A stretch of 64,000 nt of DNA from Cycloclasticus pugetii PS-1. Its GTDB lineage: Bacteria; Pseudomonadota; Gammaproteobacteria; Methylococcales; Cycloclasticaceae. Under the pieces are notes generated by a model, which saw nothing but the letters and a program-made list of their open reading frames with translations, made no database searches and had not been told where the DNA came from. Both the position numbers and the translations under genes were made by a program. Every line of letters starts with the position of its first letter. Position 1 is the first letter of the stretch. Location of the stretch: contig NZ_ARVU01000001.1 in NCBI RefSeq assembly GCF_000384415.1, forward strand, positions 1,426,001-1,490,000. Direction: 5' to 3'. Shown in pieces: positions 18,351 to 27,117 of this stretch.

Positions 18351-18527
18351 TTAATCTTTATCAGCGACAACTTGTTCGCCGCGGTAAAAACCATCCGCAC
18401 TCACATGATGACGCAAATGAACTTCACCAGTTGTAGGCTCAGTTGATAATGTTTTCGCTGTCAACGCATCGTGTGAACGACGCATACCACGTCTTGAACG
18501 TGATTTTTTACTTTTTTGTACTGCCAT
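18351..18527 (-). CDS. rpmF: 50S ribosomal protein L32
   Basis: This 58-codon gene opens [20 protein letters not shown] and ends GEQVVADKD before TAA. The basic N-terminus followed by [21 protein letters not shown] is clearly L32. It lacks the zinc-binding cysteines of some L32 forms. A GGAGAATTTGAG stretch precedes the start. It follows the DUF177 gene, the standard yceD-rpmF pairing. Confidence 0.96.
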   Translation of the reverse strand: MAVQKSKKSRSRRGMRRSHDALTAKTLSTEPTTGEVHLRHHVSADGFYRGEQVVADKD

Positions 18528-18663
18528 CTCAAATTCTCCAGAGAATTAATAACCCTTATCGCTTTTAAGCCATAAGTCTTTCCACAACAAAACACATTTG
18601 TTTTGCTGACATTAGTTTTTGCCCATTGGACATTATTTCTTGAGTAGACGCTAAACCTTCTGT

Positions 18664-19176
18664 CTAATTCAACTTTAACTTTTCTAAAACCTCAAACGGA
18701 TTCTTCTTTTTTTCCGTTTCAAGCCCATAATCTTTGCTTGCGCTACTTTTAGGCAACTCAACCGGACACACTTCGTGCCTTGCTATGGATGGAAGCACTA
18801 ACACCACTTCTGCCTCAACGACATCGCTGATCAGCAAGCGCTCACCATCATACAAGTAAGGCTCACAATCATCTGGTATTAATGATGCTCTAGCCTCATC
18901 ATTGATAATCGCCAATTTCACATCTATATTGACCGGAAAATCAGTCAATTCTAAACAAGCGGCGCATTGTAACACGAGATCTGCTGAAATCCGACCTGTT
19001 AAAACAACAAATTTTCCGGCTTTTGAAAATGTTAAATCTGCCCTTATTGAAGAACTAGACGGATCAATATCAGCCTGTATTTGCTGTAATTCATCGTAAG
19101 GCAGTTCGCCTGTAATGTTTCGTTCTTGACTGGCGCACAACGATGGGTCAACTTCTATCTGCAATGTTTTGGTCAT
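18664..19176 (-). CDS. yceD: YceD / DUF177 family protein
   Basis: A 170-residue protein of the family linked to 23S rRNA accumulation. Visible hallmarks are LVLQCAACLELTDFPVN with a CxxC and the acidic strand region ending VVEAEVVLVLPSIARHEVCP. It pairs with rpmF 136 bp downstream, as in most bacteria. A promoter shared with the divergent maf-like gene must lie in the 39-bp gap. Confidence 0.9.
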   Translation of the reverse strand: MTKTLQIEVDPSLCASQERNITGELPYDELQQIQADIDPSSSSIRADLTFSKAGKFVVLTGRISADLVLQCAACLELTDFPVNIDVKLAIINDEARASLIPDDCEPYLYDGERLLISDVVEAEVVLVLPSIARHEVCPVELPKSSASKDYGLETEKKKNPFEVLEKLKLN

Positions 19177-19215
19177 ATTAGGTAAAATGATCTTAATTCA
19201 AATTAACTATATTAT

Positions 19216-19803
19216 ATGAAAAATCATCCGACATTAGTATTAGCTTCTAGCTCACCTTTTCGTAAAACGCTGCTAAAAAAAATTTATCCTAACTTTGAAA
19301 CCGCCTCACCGAATATTGATGAATCGTTTAAAGCCAACGAAAGCCCTATTCAACTTTCAAAGCGTCTCGCGTTTGAAAAAGCGACCGCGTTGACGCCAGA
19401 CTTTCCTAACCACCTCATTATTGGCTCTGACCAAGTCGCCATGCTTGGGGATCAGCAACTTACTAAGCCCGGCGAATTTAACAAGGCCGTACAACAGCTA
19501 ACACGCTCATCAGGGAAAACCATTGTCTTTTATACCAGCTTAACGCTTCTAAACTCTAAAACTCACGAGAGCATCACCGAAACAGACATCTGTAGAGTGC
19601 ATATGAAAACCCTATCTCTTGGGGAAATAGAAAACTATGTACTCAGAGACAAACCATATGGCTGCGCGGCTGCTTTTAAATCAGAAGGCCTAGGCATCGC
19701 TTTATTTGATCGCATTGAAGGTGAGGACCCCAATGCACTTATCGGGCTGCCTTTAATCAAGCTGACTAATATGTTAACAGCAATGGGCGTTAAAATACTT
19801 TAA
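19216..19803 (+). CDS. Maf-family nucleotide pyrophosphatase (YceF-like)
   Basis: This 195-residue protein opens with the Maf signature LVLASSSPFRKTLLKKI and has IGSDQVAMLG and CGCAAAFKSEGLG-like C-terminal features. Maf proteins hydrolyse non-canonical or methylated nucleoside triphosphates; location next to yceD-rpmF mirrors E. coli yceF, the m7GTP pyrophosphatase. The substrate is inferred from synteny. Confidence 0.9.
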   Translation: MKNHPTLVLASSSPFRKTLLKKIYPNFETASPNIDESFKANESPIQLSKRLAFEKATALTPDFPNHLIIGSDQVAMLGDQQLTKPGEFNKAVQQLTRSSGKTIVFYTSLTLLNSKTHESITETDICRVHMKTLSLGEIENYVLRDKPYGCAAAFKSEGLGIALFDRIEGEDPNALIGLPLIKLTNMLTAMGVKIL

Positions 19804-19806
19804 TAG

Positions 19807-20184
19807 TCAGGCCAGCAACTCTATCGAATAGCCATCAGGGTCTTTAACAAACGCTAAAATACTGTCTGTGCCCTTCATCGGCCCTGCTTCGCGTGTTACC
19901 GCCCCGCCTTTTTGACGAATTAGCTCACATGCTTCATAGACATCAGCAACTTGTATGGCAATATGCCCAAACGCATCCCCTAGGTCATAGGCACCTTTAT
20001 CCCAGTTATGCGTTAGCTCTATAACTGTACCGGCACTTTCAGGCTGATACCCGACAAACGCTAAGGTAAAACGGCCCTCAGGAAACTCCTTGCGCCTCAA
20101 TAGCGTCATCCCTAACACCTCTGTATAAAATTCAATAGAACGGTCTAAATCTGCGACACGAAGCATCGTATGTAATAAACGCAT
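19807..20184 (-). CDS. gloA: Lactoylglutathione lyase (glyoxalase I)
   Basis: A 125-residue vicinal-oxygen-chelate enzyme that isomerises the methylglyoxal-glutathione hemithioacetal. [19 protein letters not shown], the [10 protein letters not shown] metal region, GHIAIQV and [11 protein letters not shown] supply the expected His/Glu metal ligands. A strong AAAGGAGAAAT ribosome-binding site precedes the start. It converges on maf with a 3-bp gap; glutathione reductase at 31346 is a metabolic partner. Confidence 0.95.
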   Translation of the reverse strand: MRLLHTMLRVADLDRSIEFYTEVLGMTLLRRKEFPEGRFTLAFVGYQPESAGTVIELTHNWDKGAYDLGDAFGHIAIQVADVYEACELIRQKGGAVTREAGPMKGTDSILAFVKDPDGYSIELLA

Positions 20185-20210
20185 ATTTCTCCTTTAGAAA
20201 GTCTTAATAG

Positions 20211-20810
20211 TTAAAGCACCTTATGACCATTTAAATAATCTTGGTAATAAGTCACCACTTTTTTTACATACTGTTCTGTTTCCGGATAAGGTGGCACCTT
20301 ATTTCCATATTTCAAAACAGCTGATTCACCTGCATTATAAGCAGCTAGGGTTAGTTTAATATTAAATTTAAACAGTTCTAATAAATACCTTAAATACTGA
20401 ACCCCGCCACGAATGTTTTGCACTGCATCAGTACGGTTACTGACTCCATATCGTTTTGCCGTTCCAGGCATTAATTGCATCAAGCCTACGGCTCCAGCTC
20501 TTGAGACAGCCTTTCTATCATAAGCTGATTCAGCATGAATAATAGCCATCACCAACGCAGGGTCGACCTTATATTGCCTAGCTTGCTGTTTAATCAGCGG
20601 TGTCAATTGACGACGATTACGCTGAAAGTTTTTATACTCAATCGTGCCTTTTTTAGGCGTCCGCATAATAAGCTTAAAACCACTCCCGACGGGGTTATCT
20701 GTAAAATAAACATGGCCGTTTTTATCGACTTTTTTGTACAGGTCGGCCTGTGTTACTGGTATAGCAACCAGCAACAAAATAAGCAAAATAAAATGATTAA
20801 CACAACCCAT
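20211..20810 (-). CDS. Lytic murein transglycosylase with DUF4124 domain
   Basis: With the ATG at 20810 the product has 199 residues: a signal peptide (MGCVNHFILLILLLVAIPV), a DUF4124 segment (DLYKKVDKNGHVYFTDNPV) and a C-terminal SLT domain. The catalytic glutamate is in AIIHAESAYDRKAVS, followed by AVGLMQLMPGTAKRYGV and TLAAYNAGE. The reading frame opens 20 codons earlier at a TTG, but that start would bury the signal peptide, so I reject it. It should act in the periplasm on peptidoglycan and may be co-transcribed with gloA, 26 bp downstream. Confidence 0.9.
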   Translation of the reverse strand: MGCVNHFILLILLLVAIPVTQADLYKKVDKNGHVYFTDNPVGSGFKLIMRTPKKGTIEYKNFQRNRRQLTPLIKQQARQYKVDPALVMAIIHAESAYDRKAVSRAGAVGLMQLMPGTAKRYGVSNRTDAVQNIRGGVQYLRYLLELFKFNIKLTLAAYNAGESAVLKYGNKVPPYPETEQYVKKVVTYYQDYLNGHKVL

Positions 20811-21049
20811 ATATTTTCTCAAAAAGCCAAGGAGATTCAAAAGCTCTTTATAACACAGCTTCTTACCCAACTGCCTCGAATAAACCTTTACTGACAGTTA
20901 CAAAACAGGCAAATAAAATGAGACCTCCCTCACAAATTTAATCATATAATGACTAAATAAAGCAGATAAACTCACCAAACCCCAGCTGTTTACATCTGGC
21001 TTCAAATTTTGTACTAATATAAATACAAACCGTCAAACAGAGGAATTAA

Positions 21050-22069
21050 ATGTTACAACAAGACGAACCCAAACAAGCCGCCGAATATTTAAGGCAAGCG
21101 ATCCCAATGTTGTCACAACATAACTTACCTCCCACCCCCATCAACTACTCTATTTTTTACAGTTATTTATCTGGTAATTCCCAGACCCTTAATGACGTCA
21201 TCGATAGCATTATTAGTGAAAAAAAACCTTTTACATTAGCTATCATGCTGGAACTTTATGAAAAATACATCAATGGTGGAGCAACCCTAGAACAACAAGA
21301 AAAAATACAGCACTCCTTAGAAAAAGCCATGTCTTCAGCATCTGAAGAAGTCCAACAGGTCAGCAGTGGTGCCGGAGAGTTTGACAGCACGATAAACAAA
21401 CATGCAGAAACTTTATCCTATACAACTGACCCACAAGCTGCTGCACTTGTGCTCAAACAAGTCATGCAGGATACACGAGAGATGGTTAAGAACAATCAGG
21501 CCACCCAAGCAAGGATGCAAGAAACAAATGCTGAAATTCTTAAAATGAAAGCCGAATTAGAGGCAGTAAAAGCAAGCTCTGAAAAAGATGCGTTAACAGG
21601 CCTTAAAAACAGAGGCGCGTTTGATAAAGCGATAGATAACGTTGTTCATAGTGAAACCAATTTAAGTGCAACCCTGGTTCTACTTGATATTGATCACTTT
21701 AAGCGTGTAAACGATAATTTTGGCCACCTTGTCGGCGATCGAGTTATTCGTTACGTTTCCGCACTTTTAACCCAGATTGTTGGCTCAGAACACCATATTG
21801 CTAGGTATGGTGGTGAAGAATTTGCAGTTATTTTAACCGGCCTGGATATTGACAACGCGAAGCAGCTGACGGAAAAAATACGTATTGCAATGAGTAACAG
21901 TAAGCTGCAACGAAAAGAAAGTGGTGAAGCCATTGGAGAGGTAACAATCTCCGCAGGTATCGCAACAGTTAAAGCAACCGATAGTGTTGAACTGTTAATT
22001 GATCGCGCCGATAAAGCACTGTACCAAGCAAAAGAAGCAGGCCGAAATAAGGTTGTTATAGCCGCATAA
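21050..22069 (+). CDS. GGDEF-domain diguanylate cyclase
   Basis: A 339-residue soluble protein. Residues 1-150 are helical with no recognised sensor, residues 150-175 look like a coiled coil, and residues about 178-337 are a GGDEF domain. The active site RYGGEEF (254-258) and LLDIDHFKRVNDNFGH indicate an active enzyme making c-di-GMP from two GTP. The inhibitory RxxD site is absent (G245-S-E-H248 at that place). A GAGGAATTAA ribosome-binding site precedes the ATG. Two PilZ proteins in the window are possible effectors. Confidence 0.92.
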   Translation: MLQQDEPKQAAEYLRQAIPMLSQHNLPPTPINYSIFYSYLSGNSQTLNDVIDSIISEKKPFTLAIMLELYEKYINGGATLEQQEKIQHSLEKAMSSASEEVQQVSSGAGEFDSTINKHAETLSYTTDPQAAALVLKQVMQDTREMVKNNQATQARMQETNAEILKMKAELEAVKASSEKDALTGLKNRGAFDKAIDNVVHSETNLSATLVLLDIDHFKRVNDNFGHLVGDRVIRYVSALLTQIVGSEHHIARYGGEEFAVILTGLDIDNAKQLTEKIRIAMSNSKLQRKESGEAIGEVTISAGIATVKATDSVELLIDRADKALYQAKEAGRNKVVIAA

Positions 22070-22099
22070 TTATAACGATTAATTCTTACCTTCAATCAC

Positions 22100-22127
22100 A
22101 AAGGCTCATTTAATGAGCCTTTTCTTT
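22100..22127 (+). terminator. Rho-independent terminator between the GGDEF gene and the ABC permease
   Basis: AAAGGCTCA and TGAGCCTTT form a perfect stem around TTTAA, followed by TTTTCTTT rightward. It ends the GGDEF transcript and overlaps the last codons of the convergent permease, where a weaker T tract could also end leftward transcripts. Confidence 0.82.
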
Positions 22128-22888
22128 ACCCTATAGGCGGCTAAACTACCCGCCGTTATACTAAATACCAACAAGACCAATACATGCAGCAGAACCAATG
22201 ACACTTCTCCACCTGTCATTAACGGGCGCACCAAGGAAATAGCGTGATACAAAGGTAACACGGTAGCAATCCACTGAACCATTTGCGGCAAGGTATCTAT
22301 AGGGAAAAAGACGCCACTAACTAAAACCATTGGGGTAATAAATAGCGTCGTGTAATAAAGAAAAAAATCATAACTTTTGGCGCTTGAGGTCATTAACAAC
22401 GCCAATGATGAAAAACACAGCCCCGTTAGAAAAGCAACGGGCAACACTAATAACGCCCAGCCATTTTCCACCAACCCCAAGAAGGCAGCGACAATTAATA
22501 TAGCACTGACACTGATAAAACTCTTAGTCGCCCCCCAGAGTATTTCACCAAAAACCACCTCGCCGACATTCACCGGTGTCGTCAGCATGCCTAACCATGT
22601 TTGCTGCACTTCCATTCGAGTATAGGCGGAATACATGCCTTCAAAACTTGCCGAATTCAACGCGCTGGTGCAGACAACCCCTGAGGCCAAAAAAGCCATA
22701 TAGGGCATTCCCTCAACCTCGCCCACAAATCGGCCCAAGCCATAACCCAATACGATTAAATATAACAAAGGCTCACCAAAGTTACCCAGCAATGAAGGCC
22801 CAGCAAGCTTCCCCCAAACGCGAATATTTCGCGACCAAATTGACCGACTTCTGGATAAAAATAGTTTCAGTTTAGCTAGTTTATTCAC
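22106..22888 (-). CDS. ABC-2 type transporter permease (NodJ/YadH-like)
   Basis: This 260-residue protein has six hydrophobic segments and the ABC-2 signature region (FITPMVLVSGVFFPIDTLPQMVQWIATVLPLYHAISLVRPL). It forms the membrane part of an exporter with the ATPase encoded just upstream; the genes overlap by 8 bp. The family includes NodJ lipo-oligosaccharide exporters and YadH. Substrate unknown. Confidence 0.9.
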   Translation of the reverse strand: MNKLAKLKLFLSRSRSIWSRNIRVWGKLAGPSLLGNFGEPLLYLIVLGYGLGRFVGEVEGMPYMAFLASGVVCTSALNSASFEGMYSAYTRMEVQQTWLGMLTTPVNVGEVVFGEILWGATKSFISVSAILIVAAFLGLVENGWALLVLPVAFLTGLCFSSLALLMTSSAKSYDFFLYYTTLFITPMVLVSGVFFPIDTLPQMVQWIATVLPLYHAISLVRPLMTGGEVSLVLLHVLVLLVFSITAGSLAAYRVKKRLIK

Positions 22889-23813
22889 GCAAATCTCGCC
22901 CAGTTAACTTGATAAAAACATCTTCTAAATTCGCGGGACGAAACAGATAATCATCATGCGTCCCTTGCTCTAACACAGCCAAAGCATGGTTCATTTTCTC
23001 GCCATAAAAAAAGCAAATATCCCCTGATTTCTCAAACCGAGCGAGCGTTTTATCCTGCTTTAGCACCGATATTAAATCGTCCGAAGCTGCATGAACTTCA
23101 AGAACATGTGATTCAATTTCATCCTTAATCAACTCCTTAGGTGGCGAATCGGCCATCACCTCGCCGTAGTCCATCACAATAACCCGATCACATAAGCGCT
23201 CCGCCTCTTCCATATAGTGCGTCGTTAAAATTAGAGTAAGCCCCTGTTTTTTTAACTCGCGAAGCTTTTGCCAAATAGCTTGGCGTGCTTGTGGGTCTAG
23301 CCCAGTCGTTGGTTCATCCAGAATCAATAATTTAGGCTTATTAATCAAAGCCCTTGCCAATGACAGACGTCGTCTCATGCCTCCAGATAACGCTGATATT
23401 TTACAGGCCGCTTTATCTTCTAACGATGCAAATGCAAGAAGCTCTTTTGTTCGTTCTTTTAATGTTTTTTCGTCGATACCAAAAAAACGTCCATAAACGC
23501 ATAAATTTTCTTCAACGGTAAAATCAGGGTCCAAATTATCCATTTGAGGTACAACACCGACAGATTCCCTGATAAGCGATGCGTTTGCAGGCATCGGCAA
23601 CCCTAAAATTGACAGTTCTCCGGTATCTATCGGACAGTGACCAACCAACATCCTTAACGTCGTCGTTTTACCTGCGCCATTTGGACCCAATATTCCACAA
23701 AAACAACCCGCTTCAATATTTAAATCTAGCTCATTAACCACCTGTTTATTATTATAAAACTTGGAGATTTTTTTAATCTGTACGATGTGCGATGCAGAAT
23801 TGACAGCATTCAT
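22881..23813 (-). CDS. ABC transporter ATP-binding protein (NodI/YadG-like)
   Basis: A 310-residue ATPase with Walker A LGPNGAGKTTTLRML, signature LSGGMRRRLSLARAL, Walker B LLILDEPTTGLDP and the H-loop ILTTHYMEEAERL. The C-terminal extension (about 215-310) is typical of NodI-like ABC-A proteins. It overlaps the permease gene by 8 bp. A TATAAT (plus-strand 23847-23852) may be its -10 box. Confidence 0.93.
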   Translation of the reverse strand: MNAVNSASHIVQIKKISKFYNNKQVVNELDLNIEAGCFCGILGPNGAGKTTTLRMLVGHCPIDTGELSILGLPMPANASLIRESVGVVPQMDNLDPDFTVEENLCVYGRFFGIDEKTLKERTKELLAFASLEDKAACKISALSGGMRRRLSLARALINKPKLLILDEPTTGLDPQARQAIWQKLRELKKQGLTLILTTHYMEEAERLCDRVIVMDYGEVMADSPPKELIKDEIESHVLEVHAASDDLISVLKQDKTLARFEKSGDICFFYGEKMNHALAVLEQGTHDDYLFRPANLEDVFIKLTGRDLRE

Positions 23814-23970
23814 TATTAATAACGATAAACTTTTTATTGGCTAGATATTATAACTGGCTGGCTATAAAAAACAGTTATTATTCTGGGTGCCTGATGCTCA
23901 TAAAGACTGAACTTTTATCATTAAATATAGACTAACCTTTTATCTACATCATTGTAGGGATACATTTTAG

Positions 23971-25047
23971 ATGAGTGAAAACAATGGAACCAACATTGAA
24001 TACCTAAGCTATCTTGATGAACACGGAGCGTTATTACAACCTCTTCCAACGCCACTTCAAAACCGCGAAACGCTAACCCAGCTCTACCGCACACTCGTTA
24101 CATCAAGACTTTTTGATGAAACGATCATCAATCTACAGCGGGTTGGAATCATCGGCACCTATGCCTCGAATAGAGGGCAAGAAGCAATAGGAACCGCTAT
24201 TGGCAAAGCGATGCTTAAGGATGATGTCTTTATCCCCTATTACCGTGATATCTGCGCACAAATTCAACGAGGTGTACAGCTTGAAGAAATTTTGCAATAT
24301 TGGGGCGGCGACGAAAGGGGCAGCCATTTCAAACATCAAGCTCACGACTTCCCCCTCTGTGTACCAATCGCCACTCAACTCTGTCATGCAATAGGGGTTG
24401 CCTTTGCCCTAAAGTACAAATCCACTTCAAAGGTGGCGGTTGTAACTTGCGGAGATGGCGCCACTTCTAAAGGTGATTTTTATGAATCATTAAACATCGC
24501 TGGCGCCATGTCGCTTCCAACACTATTTATTGTTAATAACAACCAATGGGCCATCTCCGTGCCCTTAGCTCAACAAACCGCTTCAAAAACGCTAGCTCAT
24601 AAAGCACTTGCAGTTGGAATTGATGCAATACGTGTTGATGGTAATGACGTGCTCGGCATGTTAATTAGCATCGAAAACGCGCTGGAAAAAATACGAACTA
24701 ATCAGCGACCTTTTTTCATTGAAGCCATCACGTATCGAATTTGCGATCATACAACGGCAGATGACGCGACACGTTATATCAACCCTGCATTATTCGAAGA
24801 AGCTCAACACAAAGAACCCCTAATTCGTTTTAAAAACTACCTAACTGAACAGCTTTCATGGACAACAGATGAAGACCAACAATTATATGCCGCAGCACAA
24901 AAGCAGATCAACATAGCAGTCGCTAATTACAAACAGCTCCCTGCTCAACCCGCCGGGGAGTTTTTTGATCATATGTACGAAAAAATTCCTGCCGATCTGG
25001 CCGAACAAAAACAACGCTTTCTCTTGGCGCTTAAACATCATGAATGA
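23971..25047 (+). CDS. Pyruvate/2-oxoacid dehydrogenase E1 component, alpha subunit
   Basis: This 358-residue thiamine-diphosphate enzyme subunit has the TPP motif GDGATSKGDFYESLNIAGA...NNNQWAIS (residues about 155-192) and the phosphorylation-loop-like segment YRICDHTTADDATRY. It forms the heterotetrameric E1 with the next gene, decarboxylating pyruvate or a branched-chain oxoacid and acylating E2. Its stop overlaps the beta start by 8 bp. Pyruvate is the likelier substrate, but the family does not separate cleanly by eye. Confidence 0.9.
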   Translation: MSENNGTNIEYLSYLDEHGALLQPLPTPLQNRETLTQLYRTLVTSRLFDETIINLQRVGIIGTYASNRGQEAIGTAIGKAMLKDDVFIPYYRDICAQIQRGVQLEEILQYWGGDERGSHFKHQAHDFPLCVPIATQLCHAIGVAFALKYKSTSKVAVVTCGDGATSKGDFYESLNIAGAMSLPTLFIVNNNQWAISVPLAQQTASKTLAHKALAVGIDAIRVDGNDVLGMLISIENALEKIRTNQRPFFIEAITYRICDHTTADDATRYINPALFEEAQHKEPLIRFKNYLTEQLSWTTDEDQQLYAAAQKQINIAVANYKQLPAQPAGEFFDHMYEKIPADLAEQKQRFLLALKHHE

Positions 25048-26020
25048 GTGGACGATGATTGATGCGGTCAACCGCGCAATGGCTAATCAAATGCGAGTTA
25101 ATGACAACATTGTTGTATTAGGTGAGGATATTGGAGCCAATGGCGGTGTTTTTCGCGCCACAGATAAGCTGCAAAAAGAATTTGGGAGCAAACGCGTTTT
25201 TGATACACCCCTAGCCGAGTCAGCCATCGTTGGCATGTCTATTGGTATGGCCAGCCAAGGCTTAATTCCAATTGTTGAAATTCAGTTCATGGGGTTTATC
25301 TATTCCGCCATTGATCAAATTCTTAACCACGCTGCTCGCCTACGTAACAGAACGAGAGGCCGCTTAAGTTGCCCGATGGTTATTCGAGCACCCTTTGGCG
25401 GCGGCATACACGCACCTGAACACCATTGTGAAAGCACCGAAGCTCTTTTCGCCCATATTCCAGGCTTACGTGTGGTTATTCCCTCCTCGCCAGCCCGTGC
25501 ATACGGCCTATTAATTGCAGCCATACAAGACCCCGACCCCCTTTTATTTTTAGAACCAAAGCGTATTTATCGTGATGGAAAGCAAGCTATTAAAGATAAC
25601 GGCCAACCCTTACCTTTAGACACTTGTTTTGTGCTCCGTGAAGGTATTGACCTTACACTTATCAGTTGGGGCGCCATGCTTAAAGAAACCCTTGCTGCGG
25701 CAGAGCAATTAACACAACAGGGTATCGATGCAGAAGTTATCGATGTTGCGACCATTAAACCGCTCGATATTAGTAGCATAATCGATTCTGTTAATAAAAC
25801 GGGCCGCTGCATTATTATTCACGAAGCCGCTAAAACAGGCGGTGTTGGTGCTGAAATAGCCGCCCAATTAGCTGAAAAAAGCATTACTTCTTTACTCGCT
25901 CCCGTTCAGCGGGTCACTGGTTACGACACCGTTATGCCGATGCTCAAAAATGAGCATTATTATATGCCCAGTGCTCAACGCATCATAAACTCAGCAATAC
26001 AGATAATGGAGTACCGATGA
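25040..26020 (+). CDS. Pyruvate/2-oxoacid dehydrogenase E1 component, beta subunit
   Basis: I place the start at the ATG overlapping the alpha stop (MNEWTMIDAVNRAMANQM), giving 326 residues; the frame opens 25 codons earlier inside alpha, but that part is out-of-frame alpha sequence. LGEDIGANGGVFRATDKL, DTPLAESAIVGMSIGMA and the C-terminal transketolase domain are standard for E1-beta. Coupled to E1-alpha upstream and E2 downstream (4-bp overlap). Confidence 0.93.
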   Translation: MNEWTMIDAVNRAMANQMRVNDNIVVLGEDIGANGGVFRATDKLQKEFGSKRVFDTPLAESAIVGMSIGMASQGLIPIVEIQFMGFIYSAIDQILNHAARLRNRTRGRLSCPMVIRAPFGGGIHAPEHHCESTEALFAHIPGLRVVIPSSPARAYGLLIAAIQDPDPLLFLEPKRIYRDGKQAIKDNGQPLPLDTCFVLREGIDLTLISWGAMLKETLAAAEQLTQQGIDAEVIDVATIKPLDISSIIDSVNKTGRCIIIHEAAKTGGVGAEIAAQLAEKSITSLLAPVQRVTGYDTVMPMLKNEHYYMPSAQRIINSAIQIMEYR

Positions 26021-27117
26021 ATATATTTCATTTACCTGACTTAGGCGAGGGACTTCCAGATGCAGAAATCGTAGAATGGCATGTTAAAGTTGGCGATAGC
26101 ATCTCCATAAACGCTCCACTAGTCTCTGTTGAAACCGCTAAGGCTATTATTGATATACCGTCACCTGTCTCAGGTACTGTTAGCCATTTATATGGTGATA
26201 TTAATGAGGTGATAAAAACGGGTGACCCACTTGTAGAATTTGAAGGTGATACAGAGCACGATAGCGGAACAGTTGTCGGCGAAATGGAAACCAGCGATGT
26301 TTTAATAGACGATAAATCGAGCAGCAACAAAAGCATACGCTTTAATGCCAAAGCCACGCCTGCTGTTAGAGCACTTGCTCACCGCTTGGGAGTTGATCTA
26401 TCGATGGTCACGCCAAGTGGCCACGACGGCTTGATACAATCGGATGACGTTCGGCGTGTTGCAAGAATTCTATCTGCTGTCGGCCCAATGGAACCTTTAC
26501 GAGGCGTACGTAAAGCAATGGCTAGGAACATGAGCCAATCACATGCTGAAGTAGCGCCTGCTACGGTAGTTGATGATGCCGATATCAGCCTGATCAAAAA
26601 CACCGCCGATATCACCCCCAGGTTAATTCGTGCCCTTGTTGCAGCTTGCCAGACAGAACCAGCTTTAAATGCTTGGTTTGACTCACATGCTCTTGGTAGA
26701 CGCCTATTAAGCTCCATTCATCTCGGTTTAGCAGTTGATGCACCACAGGGTTTATTCGTTGCTGTTTTACGCGATATTGAAAAAGAAAATCTAAACGGTA
26801 TTAAACAAAAACTGGCAACTTTAAAAAGTAAAATTGAACAACGAAGTTTTTCAGCTGATGAATTACGAGGCTACACCATCACCTTGTCAAATTACGGCAG
26901 TATTGCAGGGCGCTACGCAATGCCCGTTGTATTGCCGCCCACCGTTGCGATTGTTGGCGCAGGTAAAGCTCGCGAAGAAGTTGTTGTAATAGAGGGAAAA
27001 ATGCTGATTAGAAATATCTTACCACTGGCCATCACCGTTGATCATAGGGTCGTTACAGGTGGTGAAGCCACGCGCTTCTTAAAAGCTTTCATGGAAGACC
27101 TTCAACAGCCCCATTAA
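26017..27117 (+). CDS. Dihydrolipoamide acyltransferase E2
   Basis: A 366-residue E2: one lipoyl domain with lipoylated K42 in VETAKAIIDIPSP, a peripheral-subunit-binding domain (ATPAVRALAHRLGVDLSMV, about 113-150) and a catalytic domain ending ITVDHRVVTGGEATRF with the active histidine. It transfers the acyl group to CoA. No E3 gene follows; the partial lpd at 63878 is the only E3 in the window. The gene converges on the DUF2064 gene with a 4-bp overlap. Confidence 0.93.
   Translation: MNIFHLPDLGEGLPDAEIVEWHVKVGDSISINAPLVSVETAKAIIDIPSPVSGTVSHLYGDINEVIKTGDPLVEFEGDTEHDSGTVVGEMETSDVLIDDKSSSNKSIRFNAKATPAVRALAHRLGVDLSMVTPSGHDGLIQSDDVRRVARILSAVGPMEPLRGVRKAMARNMSQSHAEVAPATVVDDADISLIKNTADITPRLIRALVAACQTEPALNAWFDSHALGRRLLSSIHLGLAVDAPQGLFVAVLRDIEKENLNGIKQKLATLKSKIEQRSFSADELRGYTITLSNYGSIAGRYAMPVVLPPTVAIVGAGKAREEVVVIEGKMLIRNILPLAITVDHRVVTGGEATRFLKAFMEDLQQPH

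Noticed and set aside
20811-20870. TTG start extending the lytic transglycosylase
   Set aside because: It would put 20 polar residues in front of a good signal peptide; the ATG at 20810 is preferred.
22106-23813. ABC exporter pair as a nodulation or antibiotic-resistance system
   Set aside because: NodI/NodJ likeness is general to this exporter family; no nod or resistance genes are nearby to support a specific substrate.
24965-25039. Upstream start for the E1-beta gene
   Set aside because: The extra 25 residues are out-of-frame E1-alpha sequence; the ATG at 25040 aligns with the family start and overlaps the alpha stop as in coupled operons.
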